From positions 22,225-86,224 of the forward strand of contig JAHLWP010000015.1 of assembly GCA_019057865.1 (NCBI GenBank): a stretch of DNA of 64,000 bases, written 5' to 3'. Shown piece after piece: positions 1 through 8,429 of this stretch. The notes under the pieces are model-generated. The model saw only the letters and a list, made by a program, of their open reading frames with translations. It was not told the DNA's origin and did not search any database. The position numbers were made by a program, and so were the translations under genes. Numbering within the stretch: position 1 is the first letter of the stretch; every line of letters begins with the position of its first letter. The DNA is from Promethearchaeota archaeon. GTDB taxonomy: Archaea > Asgardarchaeota > Lokiarchaeia > Sigyniarchaeales > SOKP01.

Positions 1-261
1 TTTTGAATACAGTTTATGATACCATCAATAATGCCTCAGCCTGTACAATACTGTTCTGTTTCATGTTCTGTGCTGTCTAATTTATTTTTCCATCCAGACA
101 TATTCATCCATTGCTTCAAATATCTTTTAATTTAAAATATTAATAAGAAAATAAATAGATTGTTGTTTTAAATAATAAGATTTTGAGAGAAGAATAAAAA
201 AAAAGATAATATAACAATAAATATTTAAATTAATTAAAAAAAACGGTTGAAATATTGAAAA

Positions 262-540
262 ATGGGTAGTATTAAAGATTTAAAGAATGAGCTTTCAGAA
301 ATGAGAAAAAGTATGGAAAAAATGACAGCTGAATTACATGAAACAAATTTGGTTATCCGCGACTCGTTAAAATTAACTTCAGAAACTATTAAAGAAATGA
401 GTGAAAATTTCACTAAAGCATTAGAAGATGTTTTGAATCAGATGTCTGATTTAACAATTCAGATGAATATAAAAGATACAATTCTTAAAACGCTGGGAAT
501 TGATGGTATGATTCCAGATTTTTTAAAAAAAAAAAAATAA
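262..540 (+). CDS. small coiled-coil protein, unknown function
   Basis: This 92-residue protein is highly charged and almost wholly helical. Residues 4-75 have heptad-like spacing of Leu, Met and Ile, so it is probably a coiled coil. It has no signal peptide or membrane segment. It ends in a poly-lysine tail encoded by an A-tract. The start is an ATG preceded by an AT-rich leader. I do not recognise a family. Its downstream neighbour is a convergent small membrane protein, which tells nothing about function. It is called a gene because of its uninterrupted length and sensible amino-acid composition in a very AT-rich background. Confidence 0.6.
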   Translation: MGSIKDLKNELSEMRKSMEKMTAELHETNLVIRDSLKLTSETIKEMSENFTKALEDVLNQMSDLTIQMNIKDTILKTLGIDGMIPDFLKKKK

Positions 541-549
541 CAAAAAGAA

Positions 550-756
550 TTACTTATTTGATATTTTTGCTTCCTTTTGCCAGTTTTTAATAACAAAATA
601 CATTATTATAAGAGATATCACATAAACAACAGTAATTAATGACCATAACATAACTTCATTAGGGTTTTTTGAAAATGATGCATCTATTGCCTTGTATATG
701 AAGAAAATACTAAGGAGTAATAATAGTTGAATTCGAAATCTCAGTTTATTATCCAT
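550..756 (-). CDS. small two-helix membrane protein
   Basis: This 68-residue protein has two hydrophobic segments, roughly residues 9-24 and 37-57, joined by a short polar loop. The N-terminus is basic and the C-terminus is lysine-rich, so both ends are probably cytoplasmic. No family is recognised. It lies 9 bases from the convergent coiled-coil gene. The segments look like real membrane helices rather than AT-rich noise because they are flanked by charged residues and contain Trp and Tyr near the interfaces. Confidence 0.5.
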   Translation of the reverse strand: MDNKLRFRIQLLLLLSIFFIYKAIDASFSKNPNEVMLWSLITVVYVISLIIMYFVIKNWQKEAKISNK

Positions 757-856
757 TTTTCTGAAAATTTTTTATTTAATAATTAAAATATTATATTACT
801 TAGAATTAAAAGTATAAGTATAAAAAAGAATTAAATATAATTGTTTACTAGAAAAA

Positions 857-1060
857 ATGACAGAAAGGGCTCCTCCCTTATGTTATATATGTGGTAAAAG
901 CTGTACAGATTCAGTAGAAGATTTATATTATTGTATTTGTGATGCTGCTATTTGCCATAGTTGCATAAATACTGTCAAAAAAAATGATAAAACTTGGGTT
1001 TGTCCACATTGTAAGGAAGCCAATGATTTAGAAAAAAGCAAGTTATTTAGATTAACTTGA
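857..1060 (+). CDS. 67-residue eight-cysteine RING/PHD-like zinc protein
   Basis: The whole protein is one cysteine-rich module: C9-x2-C12, C26-x-C28, C33-x2-C36 and C49-x2-C52, with a further C16. The last pair reads CPHC, the C-P-x-C ending common in RING fingers. Eight ligands in four pairs fit two zinc ions in a cross-brace fold. The spacing is closer to a PHD or FYVE finger than to a classical RING because the fourth ligand is one residue after the third. Asgard archaea encode ubiquitin-type systems with small RING-like E3 proteins, so a ubiquitin-ligase role is possible. No E1, E2 or ubiquitin gene lies in the window, so that role is inference only. Confidence 0.7.
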   Translation: MTERAPPLCYICGKSCTDSVEDLYYCICDAAICHSCINTVKKNDKTWVCPHCKEANDLEKSKLFRLT

Positions 1061-1276
1061 TCTAATTTTCTTTATTAACTAAATTTAGAGAATCTAAGAA
1101 TTAATCTGATTTCAATAATTGCCTATGATGAAAATAATTATATTATGATTTAAAATCCTTAAAAATGAATAAATTGAGGAAGTCTGAGGCATTATTCATT
1201 TATAATATAAGAATTATTAAATGGTTTCAAAATTTTAATTATTTAAATAGTCAAGAATAAAAAGTTGATTTTACTA

Positions 1277-1768
1277 ATGAGTGCTAATATTATAACGAAA
1301 GTCTTAGAAATTAATAATTGTGATAAAGAAACTCTTATTAGAGCTTTATATAAAGCAGAATTTTGGGAAGCTATTAAACCCACAAAAAAATTAGAAGCTA
1401 AGTTTATAGCTCCAAATGTTTTATATAGTAAAATGTATGATGAAATGGATTTGATTAAAGTTCCTATTGAAATGGAAGGTGAATTAGTTCTCACAGATAA
1501 AGGAGAGCAAGAAGAAAAAGGACGATTAATCGAATTAAATGTTCGAAATAATAAGGACGTTAGAAACTTAGAGGGAAGGTTAAGAATAAAAGAAATTACT
1601 CCTAATAAAACCAAACTCGGTGTTTATATAACTAAGTTTACATTAAGCAGTGATTTTTTGAATTTGATAGGAAAGAGTGCTGCATACGTTTTGAGACGTA
1701 AAATAAGTGATATAACAAGGAATTTAGAAAATTTTTGTAAAACGAACTCATTGAGTAGTCTATTATAA
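1277..1768 (+). CDS. START/SRPBCC-like ligand-binding protein
   Basis: The protein has about 163 residues. A short N-terminal helix is followed by alternating strands and a long amphipathic C-terminal helix (about residues 130-155). This is the helix-grip order of the SRPBCC superfamily, which includes COQ10-like and polyketide-cyclase proteins that bind hydrophobic ligands. A Trp-Glu-Ala-Ile segment near residue 27 sits where many family members read 'P..W'. The frame also opens at TTG 1265, but ATG 1277 is the better start. No ligand can be proposed. A 123-residue frame on the opposite strand is a shadow of this gene. Confidence 0.5.
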   Translation: MSANIITKVLEINNCDKETLIRALYKAEFWEAIKPTKKLEAKFIAPNVLYSKMYDEMDLIKVPIEMEGELVLTDKGEQEEKGRLIELNVRNNKDVRNLEGRLRIKEITPNKTKLGVYITKFTLSSDFLNLIGKSAAYVLRRKISDITRNLENFCKTNSLSSLL

Positions 1769-1857
1769 AATCACTTTATATTTTCCTTTTCAAAAGTAAT
1801 ATATTTCTGAAATTTTATTATATAAATAAGAGATATTTTGATGTCAAGGGTTAAAAT

Positions 1858-2703
1858 ATGAATATCTGGATTATGGAGAGTGACTCAGGAATCACACTCT
1901 TGTACAAGCCGTACATGAATTTTTCTGTGAACGAGGATTTAGTATCTGGTCTCCTCACAGCTTTAAATCAATTTACAATAGTTGAATTTAAACAAGGAAT
2001 CGACTCAATTGAAATGGGAGGACTAAGATGGGTTTATATACAAGATAAAGAATCTAATTTATTATTCATCGCTGCTGATACTAAAGATGTAAGTGCAGAT
2101 ATGTTAAGATCCCGTTTGGATGTTATACGTAATACTTTTATAGAGCAATACTTGAATGACAAAGCCTATTGGTTAAATAGATGGAACGGGAATGTTGAAA
2201 TTTATAGACCTTTTGAGAAAACAATCGATGAATTTTATACTCAATGGAAGCAAGCAGAACACATAACCACAGTAGCTGAGTTCTTTGATATTTTAGGAAT
2301 ATTCCAGCAAATTCTAAATTTGGTCATCAACGTAATCGAAAGTCATTTATTGCCAGAGAAGAAAGAAATTATCTATAATCGTATTGAAGAAATGTTTGAA
2401 CATTATGCAGGTCATGATTATGTAAGAAATAATCCTGAATTGAGCAAAATAACTTTCAATAGAGAATCAGGGATCAATATTATTAATATTAATCCAACTA
2501 ATTGTGATATGTTTGTTGTTGAGAAACAAATAATAAATTTAATTAGACGAATTGTAGATATTATTAAAAGTGAAGAAGATTTTTATTCAAGTTTGAAATA
2601 TTTTATTGATGAGAATATTTTTGATTATCTTATCTCAAACTTTTCTTTATTGAATGAATTAAACTTGTTCAGGTTCTTATTACAACTTTTTTTATCAAAA
2701 TAA
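1858..2703 (+). CDS. longin-like domain protein with helical C-terminal half
   Basis: Residues 1-100 alternate strands and helices in the order of a longin/roadblock-type profilin-like fold. They begin with a strand ('IWIMESDSG') and contain a second hairpin around 'LRWVYIQDKESNLLFIAA'. Longin domains occur in SNAREs and vesicle-coat subunits and are expanded in Asgard archaea, where they are often associated with small GTPases. Residues 105-281 are mainly helical and ligand-free in appearance, ending in a Phe/Leu-rich tail. There is no membrane anchor of normal length. The start ATG follows a GGGTTAAAAT leader. The fold assignment rests on pattern only; a structure prediction would test it. 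Confidence 0.5.
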   Translation: MNIWIMESDSGITLLYKPYMNFSVNEDLVSGLLTALNQFTIVEFKQGIDSIEMGGLRWVYIQDKESNLLFIAADTKDVSADMLRSRLDVIRNTFIEQYLNDKAYWLNRWNGNVEIYRPFEKTIDEFYTQWKQAEHITTVAEFFDILGIFQQILNLVINVIESHLLPEKKEIIYNRIEEMFEHYAGHDYVRNNPELSKITFNRESGINIININPTNCDMFVVEKQIINLIRRIVDIIKSEEDFYSSLKYFIDENIFDYLISNFSLLNELNLFRFLLQLFLSK

Positions 2704-2879
2704 TTAAGGTTCAGGCAAACATTTGATTGAAGATTCGATTTAAATAGAAATTCAAAACAGGATCTTCAAAATCTTTAAATTCTCTGAGCTAAATTTAAGA
2801 ACGATTAATTTCAAATAGATTTATTAAACTCTATTTATTTAATTTATTATTAATTTCAAGTAATTGATCCAACTAAATT

Positions 2880-4178
2880 ATGGAGCCATATCTTCTTTTA
2901 ATAATTTTCATATTGTTTGCTCTAATAATTTTAAGTTATTCAAAATCAAATTTGGATTTTGTAGCAATTTCCTTATTATGTTGTTTTACAGCAGCATCAA
3001 TTACATCTTTAGTAGTTGGTACTACATTTAATGATTTCATTGTTGGGATTCAATGGCAAGCAATTATTGTAATATTATGTATGAGTTTAATTACAAAAAT
3101 CGCCCAAGATTCAAATATCTTGGAATTTTTGGCTGTAAAACTCTTTAAAGTTTCTAGAGGCAACCAAAGAATATTTTTTTGGCTTCTTTGTACAATCACA
3201 ACACTTTTAGCCGCAGTTATTAGTGATATAGTTGTCGTTTTGATATTAGCACCAATCGTTATTCGGTTATGCCATTTTTTAAGAATAAGATCGGGGACAT
3301 ATCTTTTAGGGATGACCATTTGTATTAATATTGGCTCTATAATAACTCCTTTTTCAAGTGGGGAAAATATTATCATATCCACTGAATTTGAACTTAATAC
3401 ATTTTATTTTATTCAAAATTTTTGGATCTTTTCATTTTTCTTGTTATTTTTAACAATATACTTACTAGATAGATTTCTTTTATCAAAAGAACCTAAGATT
3501 GATGAAGAACAGAAAAAGTTTGTTATTGACTTAGTAGATACTGATATTATGATAAAAAATAAGAAAATGTTCTATTTTAACAGTATTGCGATAATATTTA
3601 TTTTTGTTTTATTCGCCATATTACCTTTATTATATTTAACAGCAGCAATGTCCGCTTTAATTTTGGTACTAGTTAATAGAAAATTTACTAAAAAACCAAT
3701 GGGTGAACTTTTAAAAGATATTGAATGGGAAATTATCTTCTTTTTCATTTCGTTATACGTAGTTATTAAATGTCTTTTAGATGCTGGATTAGAAGAACTT
3801 TTCACTTCGATTCCATTTGAAACATTCAATCCAATTCTCTTATCTTTTTTAATTCTAATAATTGTTAGTGCAGTCAGTGGATTTATTGCTAATACTCCAA
3901 CTGCATTAATTTTTAATGTAATAATTCAAACTTTAATAATCCAGTTTGAATTTGTTCCATTACCTCTTTTATTTGCCTTTATCATTGCAATTAATCTTGG
4001 GGGTAATTTTATACCTCAAGGAGCTGCATGTGATATGATGACATTAAAAATAGCAAGAGATTCGGGGGTAGATAATTTAAGTTATAGAAGATTACTAATT
4101 ACTGGCGCTACTTTTGCCTTAATACATATAGGAATTTCAGCCATTTACTTAACAATATTTACAGTAATATTTGGCTAA
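2880..4178 (+). CDS. ion-transporter superfamily permease (ArsB/NhaD/SLC13-like)
   Basis: This is a polytopic membrane protein of 432 residues with about eleven to twelve hydrophobic segments. Two related re-entrant motifs are visible: 'NIGSIITPFSSGENIIIS' near residue 156 and 'NLGGNFIPQGAACD' near residue 375. They occupy the place of the inverted hairpin repeats of ArsB, CitM and NhaD carriers. A charged cytoplasmic loop lies around residues 200-230. The substrate could be an oxyanion, a dicarboxylate or sodium ions; the sequence does not decide. The gene stands alone between a longin-like protein and the convergent glutamate-dehydrogenase operon. Confidence 0.75.
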   Translation: MEPYLLLIIFILFALIILSYSKSNLDFVAISLLCCFTAASITSLVVGTTFNDFIVGIQWQAIIVILCMSLITKIAQDSNILEFLAVKLFKVSRGNQRIFFWLLCTITTLLAAVISDIVVVLILAPIVIRLCHFLRIRSGTYLLGMTICINIGSIITPFSSGENIIISTEFELNTFYFIQNFWIFSFFLLFLTIYLLDRFLLSKEPKIDEEQKKFVIDLVDTDIMIKNKKMFYFNSIAIIFIFVLFAILPLLYLTAAMSALILVLVNRKFTKKPMGELLKDIEWEIIFFFISLYVVIKCLLDAGLEELFTSIPFETFNPILLSFLILIIVSAVSGFIANTPTALIFNVIIQTLIIQFEFVPLPLLFAFIIAINLGGNFIPQGAACDMMTLKIARDSGVDNLSYRRLLITGATFALIHIGISAIYLTIFTVIFG

Positions 4179-4263
4179 ACCTAAATTATACTATTTCATT
4201 ATCAATTAAAGTATAAGAAAAATAAAGAAATTATTAAATTTAACTTCCTTCAGCGAGTTTGGA

Positions 4264-4389
4264 TTACAACCACAATCTGAGTCGCATCGAATCAATAACT
4301 CTTTCAATTGAAATCATTAATACTCCCATTCTATTATGAGTATTATATTTTTTAGCTTGATCTAAAGTTGAGTGATATGCTTTTGTCAT
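4264..4389 (-). pseudogene. C-terminal remnant of a fourth glutamate dehydrogenase
   Basis: Reading the minus strand gives 41 residues and a stop that match the C-terminus of the third GDH (7157-8422) at about 27 of 41 positions, including the block 'YNTHNRMG' and the terminal Trp-Leu-stop. Nothing GDH-like is readable upstream of it (4390-4451), where the DNA turns into A/T-rich filler. It is therefore the tail of a deleted gene copy, lying just downstream of the intact GDH array. It resembles the third paralogue rather than its nearer neighbour, which suggests the array was once longer or rearranged. Confidence 0.8.
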
Positions 4390-4451
4390 TATCCAATCTT
4401 ATACTTAAAAAATTTAAAATTAAAAAAAGATTTTAATAATATATTATTCAA

Positions 4452-5702
4452 TTATGGAAAAATACCTCTTAATTCAACAGCTTTTGCTACTCGAGAAAGA
4501 GCAATAATATAAGCGGCTGTCCTTAAGATTAAATTCTTCTCTTTTGAGATTTTGTACACGTTTTCAAATGCATCTACAATAATTTTTTTTAATTCTTTAT
4601 TGACACGATCTAAACTCCAAAAGTAACTGTGTATATCTTGAATATATTCAAAATAAGATACGCAAACACCACCCGCATTAGCCAAAATATCTGGAATCAC
4701 AAAGATTCCTTTATTATGTAGAATTTTATCTGCTTCTGGAGTTGTTGGACCATTTGCACCTTCTAAAATAATCTTACAATTTATTTTATCAGCATTAATA
4801 TTAGTTATTTGATTCTCCAAAGCTGCTGGAACCAACACGTCGCATTTTGTAGTAAGTAATTCTTCGTTTGAAATATGCTTATAATTATTTTTGTTAAAGT
4901 CTCTTAAAAATTTTCCTTGATCTCTCCATTCTAATAATTCTTTAATGTTTAAACCTTTTTCTGAATAAATTCCACCGAAGATATCTGAAACTGCAAATAT
5001 TTTACTACCATAGTTATATAATATGTTAGCAATCCATCCTCCAACATTCCCAAATCCTTGAATTATAATGCTCATGGATTTCAAATCGTAATTTAATTTA
5101 TTACATAATGCTTCAAGCACATAAAACATGCCCATACCAGTAGCACTATCTCTACCCACAGATCCTCCTATTTCTATTGGTTTTCCAGTAACAACTCCAG
5201 GTATAGTTCGTCCTTTTTGCATGCTATATACGTCCATGATCCATGCCATGATTTGTGCATTAGTATTAACATCTGGTGCAGGGATATCGATATCTGGACC
5301 AATAAAATTTATAATTTCAGCTGTATATCTTCTCGTAAGTCTTTCTAACTCTTTTTTAGATAATTTTAAAGGATCTACGAATATACCTCCTTTTGCTCCT
5401 CCAAAAGGTAAATTCAAGAGACTACTTTTCCAAGTCATCCATATTGCTAAAGCCTTTACTTCATCAAGAGTAACATTTAGAGAATATCGTATACCTCCTT
5501 TCCCAGGTCCTCTAATTGTTGAATGATGAACTCTATATCCTTCAAAAATTTTCAACTTACCATCATCCATCATAATCGGAATAGAAACAATTAGGGAGCG
5601 TTCTATCCGCTTTAAATATGGAACAATATTTGAGTCCAAATCCATAACTTCTGCTACAATATCTATCTGTTTTTTTGCCATTTCATAAGGATTTATAGCT
5701 AT
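4452..5702 (-). CDS. gdhA: glutamate dehydrogenase paralogue 1 (AUA start)
   Basis: This enzyme oxidises L-glutamate or a similar amino acid to the 2-oxo acid and ammonia with NAD(P). Counting from the internal ATG at 5681, the residues equivalent to Clostridium symbiosum K89, K113, K125 and D165 are K61, K85, K97 and D137, with identical spacing. A GFGNVG dinucleotide motif follows. Similarity to paralogue 2 continues seven residues upstream of that ATG ('INPYE' against 'INPFE'), up to an ATA codon at 5700-5702 that has GGTG exactly 11 nt before it. A stop lies just upstream, so ATA is the likely start. The C-terminal block reads 'VCVSYFEYIQD', differing from the usual 'VTVSYFEWVQN', so substrate range may be altered. 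Confidence 0.9.
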   Translation of the reverse strand: MAINPYEMAKKQIDIVAEVMDLDSNIVPYLKRIERSLIVSIPIMMDDGKLKIFEGYRVHHSTIRGPGKGGIRYSLNVTLDEVKALAIWMTWKSSLLNLPFGGAKGGIFVDPLKLSKKELERLTRRYTAEIINFIGPDIDIPAPDVNTNAQIMAWIMDVYSMQKGRTIPGVVTGKPIEIGGSVGRDSATGMGMFYVLEALCNKLNYDLKSMSIIIQGFGNVGGWIANILYNYGSKIFAVSDIFGGIYSEKGLNIKELLEWRDQGKFLRDFNKNNYKHISNEELLTTKCDVLVPAALENQITNINADKINCKIILEGANGPTTPEADKILHNKGIFVIPDILANAGGVCVSYFEYIQDIHSYFWSLDRVNKELKKIIVDAFENVYKISKEKNLILRTAAYIIALSRVAKAVELRGIFP

Positions 5703-5709
5703 TTTATTT

Positions 5710-5713
5710 CACC
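5710..5713 (-). promoter_or_regulatory. Shine-Dalgarno site deciding the AUA start of GDH paralogue 1
   Basis: The minus strand reads AAGGTGAAATAAA immediately before the ATA at 5702. The first G of GGTG lies 11 nt before the start codon. This is the same spacing as GGTG to ATG at other genes in the window, for example 9 nt at 63066 and 12 nt at 46169. The downstream ATG at 5681 lacks any such site. Confidence 0.65.
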
Positions 5714-5749
5714 TTAAGATTTTTTCATAATAAATTAAAATTTAAGCAA

Positions 5750-7000
5750 TTAGGGAAATAATCCTCTTAATTCATGTGCTTTAGCTAATCTTTTTGCGCC
5801 AATAGCGAATGCTGCTATCCTAAGTGAAGTATTCATTTTTTTTGATAAATTATATACATCCTCAAAAGTTTTAATAATAATATTTTTCATTTCTCTATTA
5901 ACACGATCTAATCCCCAGAAATAACTGTGTATATCTTGAATATATTCAAAATATGAAACACATACTCCCCCGCTATTTGCAAGAATATCTGGAACGATAA
6001 TTACGCCCTTCTCATTCAAGATGGCGTCCGCTTGGGAAGTTGTTGGACTATTTGCGCCTTCCAATATGATTTTACAATCTATATTATCAGCATTTTTACT
6101 GTAAATTTGATTCTCAACCGCAGCAGGGATCAAGACATCACATTTTAAACTAAGTAATTCATCATTGGTTATAGTACTAATATTTTTTCCATTATAATCT
6201 TTAAGTGAATTCCCTTGTTGCTTCCATTTAATTATTTCGTTAATATCTAATCCGTCTGGTGAGTATATCCCTCCTTGTTTTTCAGAAACTGCAATGACAT
6301 TACATGAAATTTCACATAACTGTTTAGCAACAACCGATCCCACTTTTCCAAATCCTTGAATCACAATTTTCATTTTTTTTAAATCAAAATTTAGTTTCTG
6401 GCAAATGTGTTTAAGTAGATAACCCATTCCAGTTCCAGGGGCTTCAAGTCTTCCAACAGAACCCCCTATTTCAATTGGTTTACCAGTTACTACGCTTGGG
6501 ATAGTTCGACCCTTTTGCATACTATATGTATCCATGATCCAAGCCATTGTGGTTGAATCAGTATACATATCTGGTGCTGGAATATCTATATCTGGGCCAA
6601 TCATACTTATGATTTCAGCAGTATATCTTCTAGTCAATCGTTCTAATTCTTTTTTCGATAATTCTTTAGTATCTACGCAAACTCCCCCTTTAGATCCTCC
6701 TAAAGGTAAATTTAAAAGACTTGTCTTAAATGTCATTAAAAACGCTAAAGCTTTAATTTCGTCAAGAGTAACATCTGGAGAATATCTTAAACCTCCTTTT
6801 GCTGGACCTCGTAAAGTTGAATGATGAACTCTGTAACCTTCAAAAATTTTAAGAAAACCATCATCCATAACTATAGGGATGGAAACTATTAGTGAACGTT
6901 CAACCTTTTTTAGATATTCTAAAGTATTTGGATTTAAATTTATTAGTTCCGCAGCAATATCAAGTTTCTTTTTAGCACTTTCAAACGGATTTATTATCAA
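5750..7000 (-). CDS. gdhA: glutamate dehydrogenase paralogue 2
   Basis: This is a second member of the array, closely related to paralogue 1 over the full length and separated from it by fewer than 50 bases. It keeps the conserved GGSKGG catalytic lysine block, the PAPD catalytic aspartate and a GFGKVG nucleotide-binding motif. It shares with paralogue 1 the unusual 'CVSYFEYIQDIHSYFWGLD' C-terminal block. The frame extends to TTG 7018, but TTG 6998-7000, preceded by GTGA, aligns with the start of paralogue 1. The two look like a fairly recent tandem duplication whose products could form mixed hexamers. Preference for glutamate over other amino acids is not decided by the sequence. Confidence 0.9.
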   Translation of the reverse strand: MIINPFESAKKKLDIAAELINLNPNTLEYLKKVERSLIVSIPIVMDDGFLKIFEGYRVHHSTLRGPAKGGLRYSPDVTLDEIKALAFLMTFKTSLLNLPLGGSKGGVCVDTKELSKKELERLTRRYTAEIISMIGPDIDIPAPDMYTDSTTMAWIMDTYSMQKGRTIPSVVTGKPIEIGGSVGRLEAPGTGMGYLLKHICQKLNFDLKKMKIVIQGFGKVGSVVAKQLCEISCNVIAVSEKQGGIYSPDGLDINEIIKWKQQGNSLKDYNGKNISTITNDELLSLKCDVLIPAAVENQIYSKNADNIDCKIILEGANSPTTSQADAILNEKGVIIVPDILANSGGVCVSYFEYIQDIHSYFWGLDRVNREMKNIIIKTFEDVYNLSKKMNTSLRIAAFAIGAKRLAKAHELRGLFP

Positions 7001-7156
7001 TATTTTCACAATATACAATTATTTTTATGATAATTAACTTAAATTGTGATCAATATTTAAAATTAAATTTTTTTTAAAAAAATTAGGATTTATTTGTAGA
7101 GAATATGTTTTTGTTTAATAAATTCTTAAAATTTATAAAAAATTTTCATCTAAAAA

Positions 7157-8422
7157 TTATAACCAACCACGTAATTGCATAGCATCTACAACCCTCCCAA
7201 CTGCTATTATATAAGCACCCATTCGATTGTGAGTATTATATTCTTTTGCTTTATCAACTGTAGAACGATATGCCTTAGTCATCACACGATCCAAAGCTGT
7301 AAATACTTCCTTTTCATCCCAGAAATATTGATAATATCCTTGGACCATTTCGAAATATGAAACAGTAACTCCTCCCGCATTACATAAAAAGTCAGGAATC
7401 ACGAAAATTTCATTCTTAGATAAAATTTGATCTCCTGCAGGTGTAGTTGGTCCATTTGCAAGTTCTGCAACAATCTTACAATTTAATTTTTCTGCATTCT
7501 TTCGTGTTATAACATTTTCAAGTGCAGCAGGAATTAAAATATCACATTCTAATTCTAATAATTCTTCATTGGTTATCATTTGAGCATCTTTTAGACCTAC
7601 CAATGTTGATGTTTTTTCCTTTTGAACCAAAGCCTTGTTAGGATCGATACCATCCTTATTATATATTCCACCCTTGGAATCAGATATTGCAATAATTTTA
7701 CAATTAAAATCTTGCGTTAAGATTTTAGAAGCCCAAGATCCGGCATTTCCAAATCCTTGTATAACTACCTTTGCACCATTTAGATTTAATTCGATATCTT
7801 TTGCAGCTTCTCTAATACAAAACGCGCCACCTTTAGCTGTCGAGATTAGACGTCCAGCACTTCCACCTAAAGGCAAAGGTTTTCCAGTAATTACAGCAGG
7901 TGCATGTTTACGCATAATTGTTTCGTATTCATCCATCATCCACGCCATAATCTGAGGGTTAGTATAAACATCAGGTGCAGGTACATCAATTGAAGGTCCA
8001 ATTATATCAGCTAATTTTCTAATATAATTTCTTGCAAGTATTTCAAGTTCTCTATTACTCATCTCTTTAGGAGTACAAATAATTCCTCCTTTAGCACCTC
8101 CTAATGGAATATCCACACAGGCACATTTCCAAGTCATCCAAGCAGATAGAGCTTTAACAAGAGCAGCACTTTCATCGGGATGCCATCTAATTCCCCCTTT
8201 CATTGGCCCTCTCGCTGAGTTATATTGACTCCTAAAACCCTTAAATGTTTGCAAAGATCCATTGTCCATTCTCATAGTTATTTTTATTTCGACAAATCTT
8301 TCTGGCTGATTCAAAGCCTTATAAATTTCTCTATCACAACTCATTAACTTACAGGCTGTGTAAAGCTGAATTTGAGAAATCTGAAAAGGATCTAAATTTT
8401 CACTATCTTTTAACTTTTCCAT
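7157..8422 (-). CDS. gdhA: glutamate dehydrogenase paralogue 3
   Basis: This 421-residue Glu/Leu/Phe/Val dehydrogenase carries the K-GG block 'PLGGAKGG', the PAPDVYT aspartate motif and GFGNAG. It is the more canonical of the three: the active-site block is 'GGVTVSYFEMVQG'. It begins with ATG only 7 bases after the end of the Nfn/FrhB fusion gene, so the two are almost certainly co-transcribed. That points to direct coupling of amino-acid oxidation with NAD(P)H/ferredoxin exchange. The remnant at 4264-4389 derives from a gene of this subtype. Length is normal for a hexameric archaeal GDH. Confidence 0.93.
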   Translation of the reverse strand: MEKLKDSENLDPFQISQIQLYTACKLMSCDREIYKALNQPERFVEIKITMRMDNGSLQTFKGFRSQYNSARGPMKGGIRWHPDESAALVKALSAWMTWKCACVDIPLGGAKGGIICTPKEMSNRELEILARNYIRKLADIIGPSIDVPAPDVYTNPQIMAWMMDEYETIMRKHAPAVITGKPLPLGGSAGRLISTAKGGAFCIREAAKDIELNLNGAKVVIQGFGNAGSWASKILTQDFNCKIIAISDSKGGIYNKDGIDPNKALVQKEKTSTLVGLKDAQMITNEELLELECDILIPAALENVITRKNAEKLNCKIVAELANGPTTPAGDQILSKNEIFVIPDFLCNAGGVTVSYFEMVQGYYQYFWDEKEVFTALDRVMTKAYRSTVDKAKEYNTHNRMGAYIIAVGRVVDAMQLRGWL

Positions 8423-8429
8423 AATTTAG

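Noticed and set aside
1..1196. A 13-base inverted match (AATAATGCCTCAG at 27-39 and its complement at 1184-1196).
   Set aside because: It is isolated, with no flanking repeat, target-site duplication or gene to suggest an element; chance or decayed repeat.
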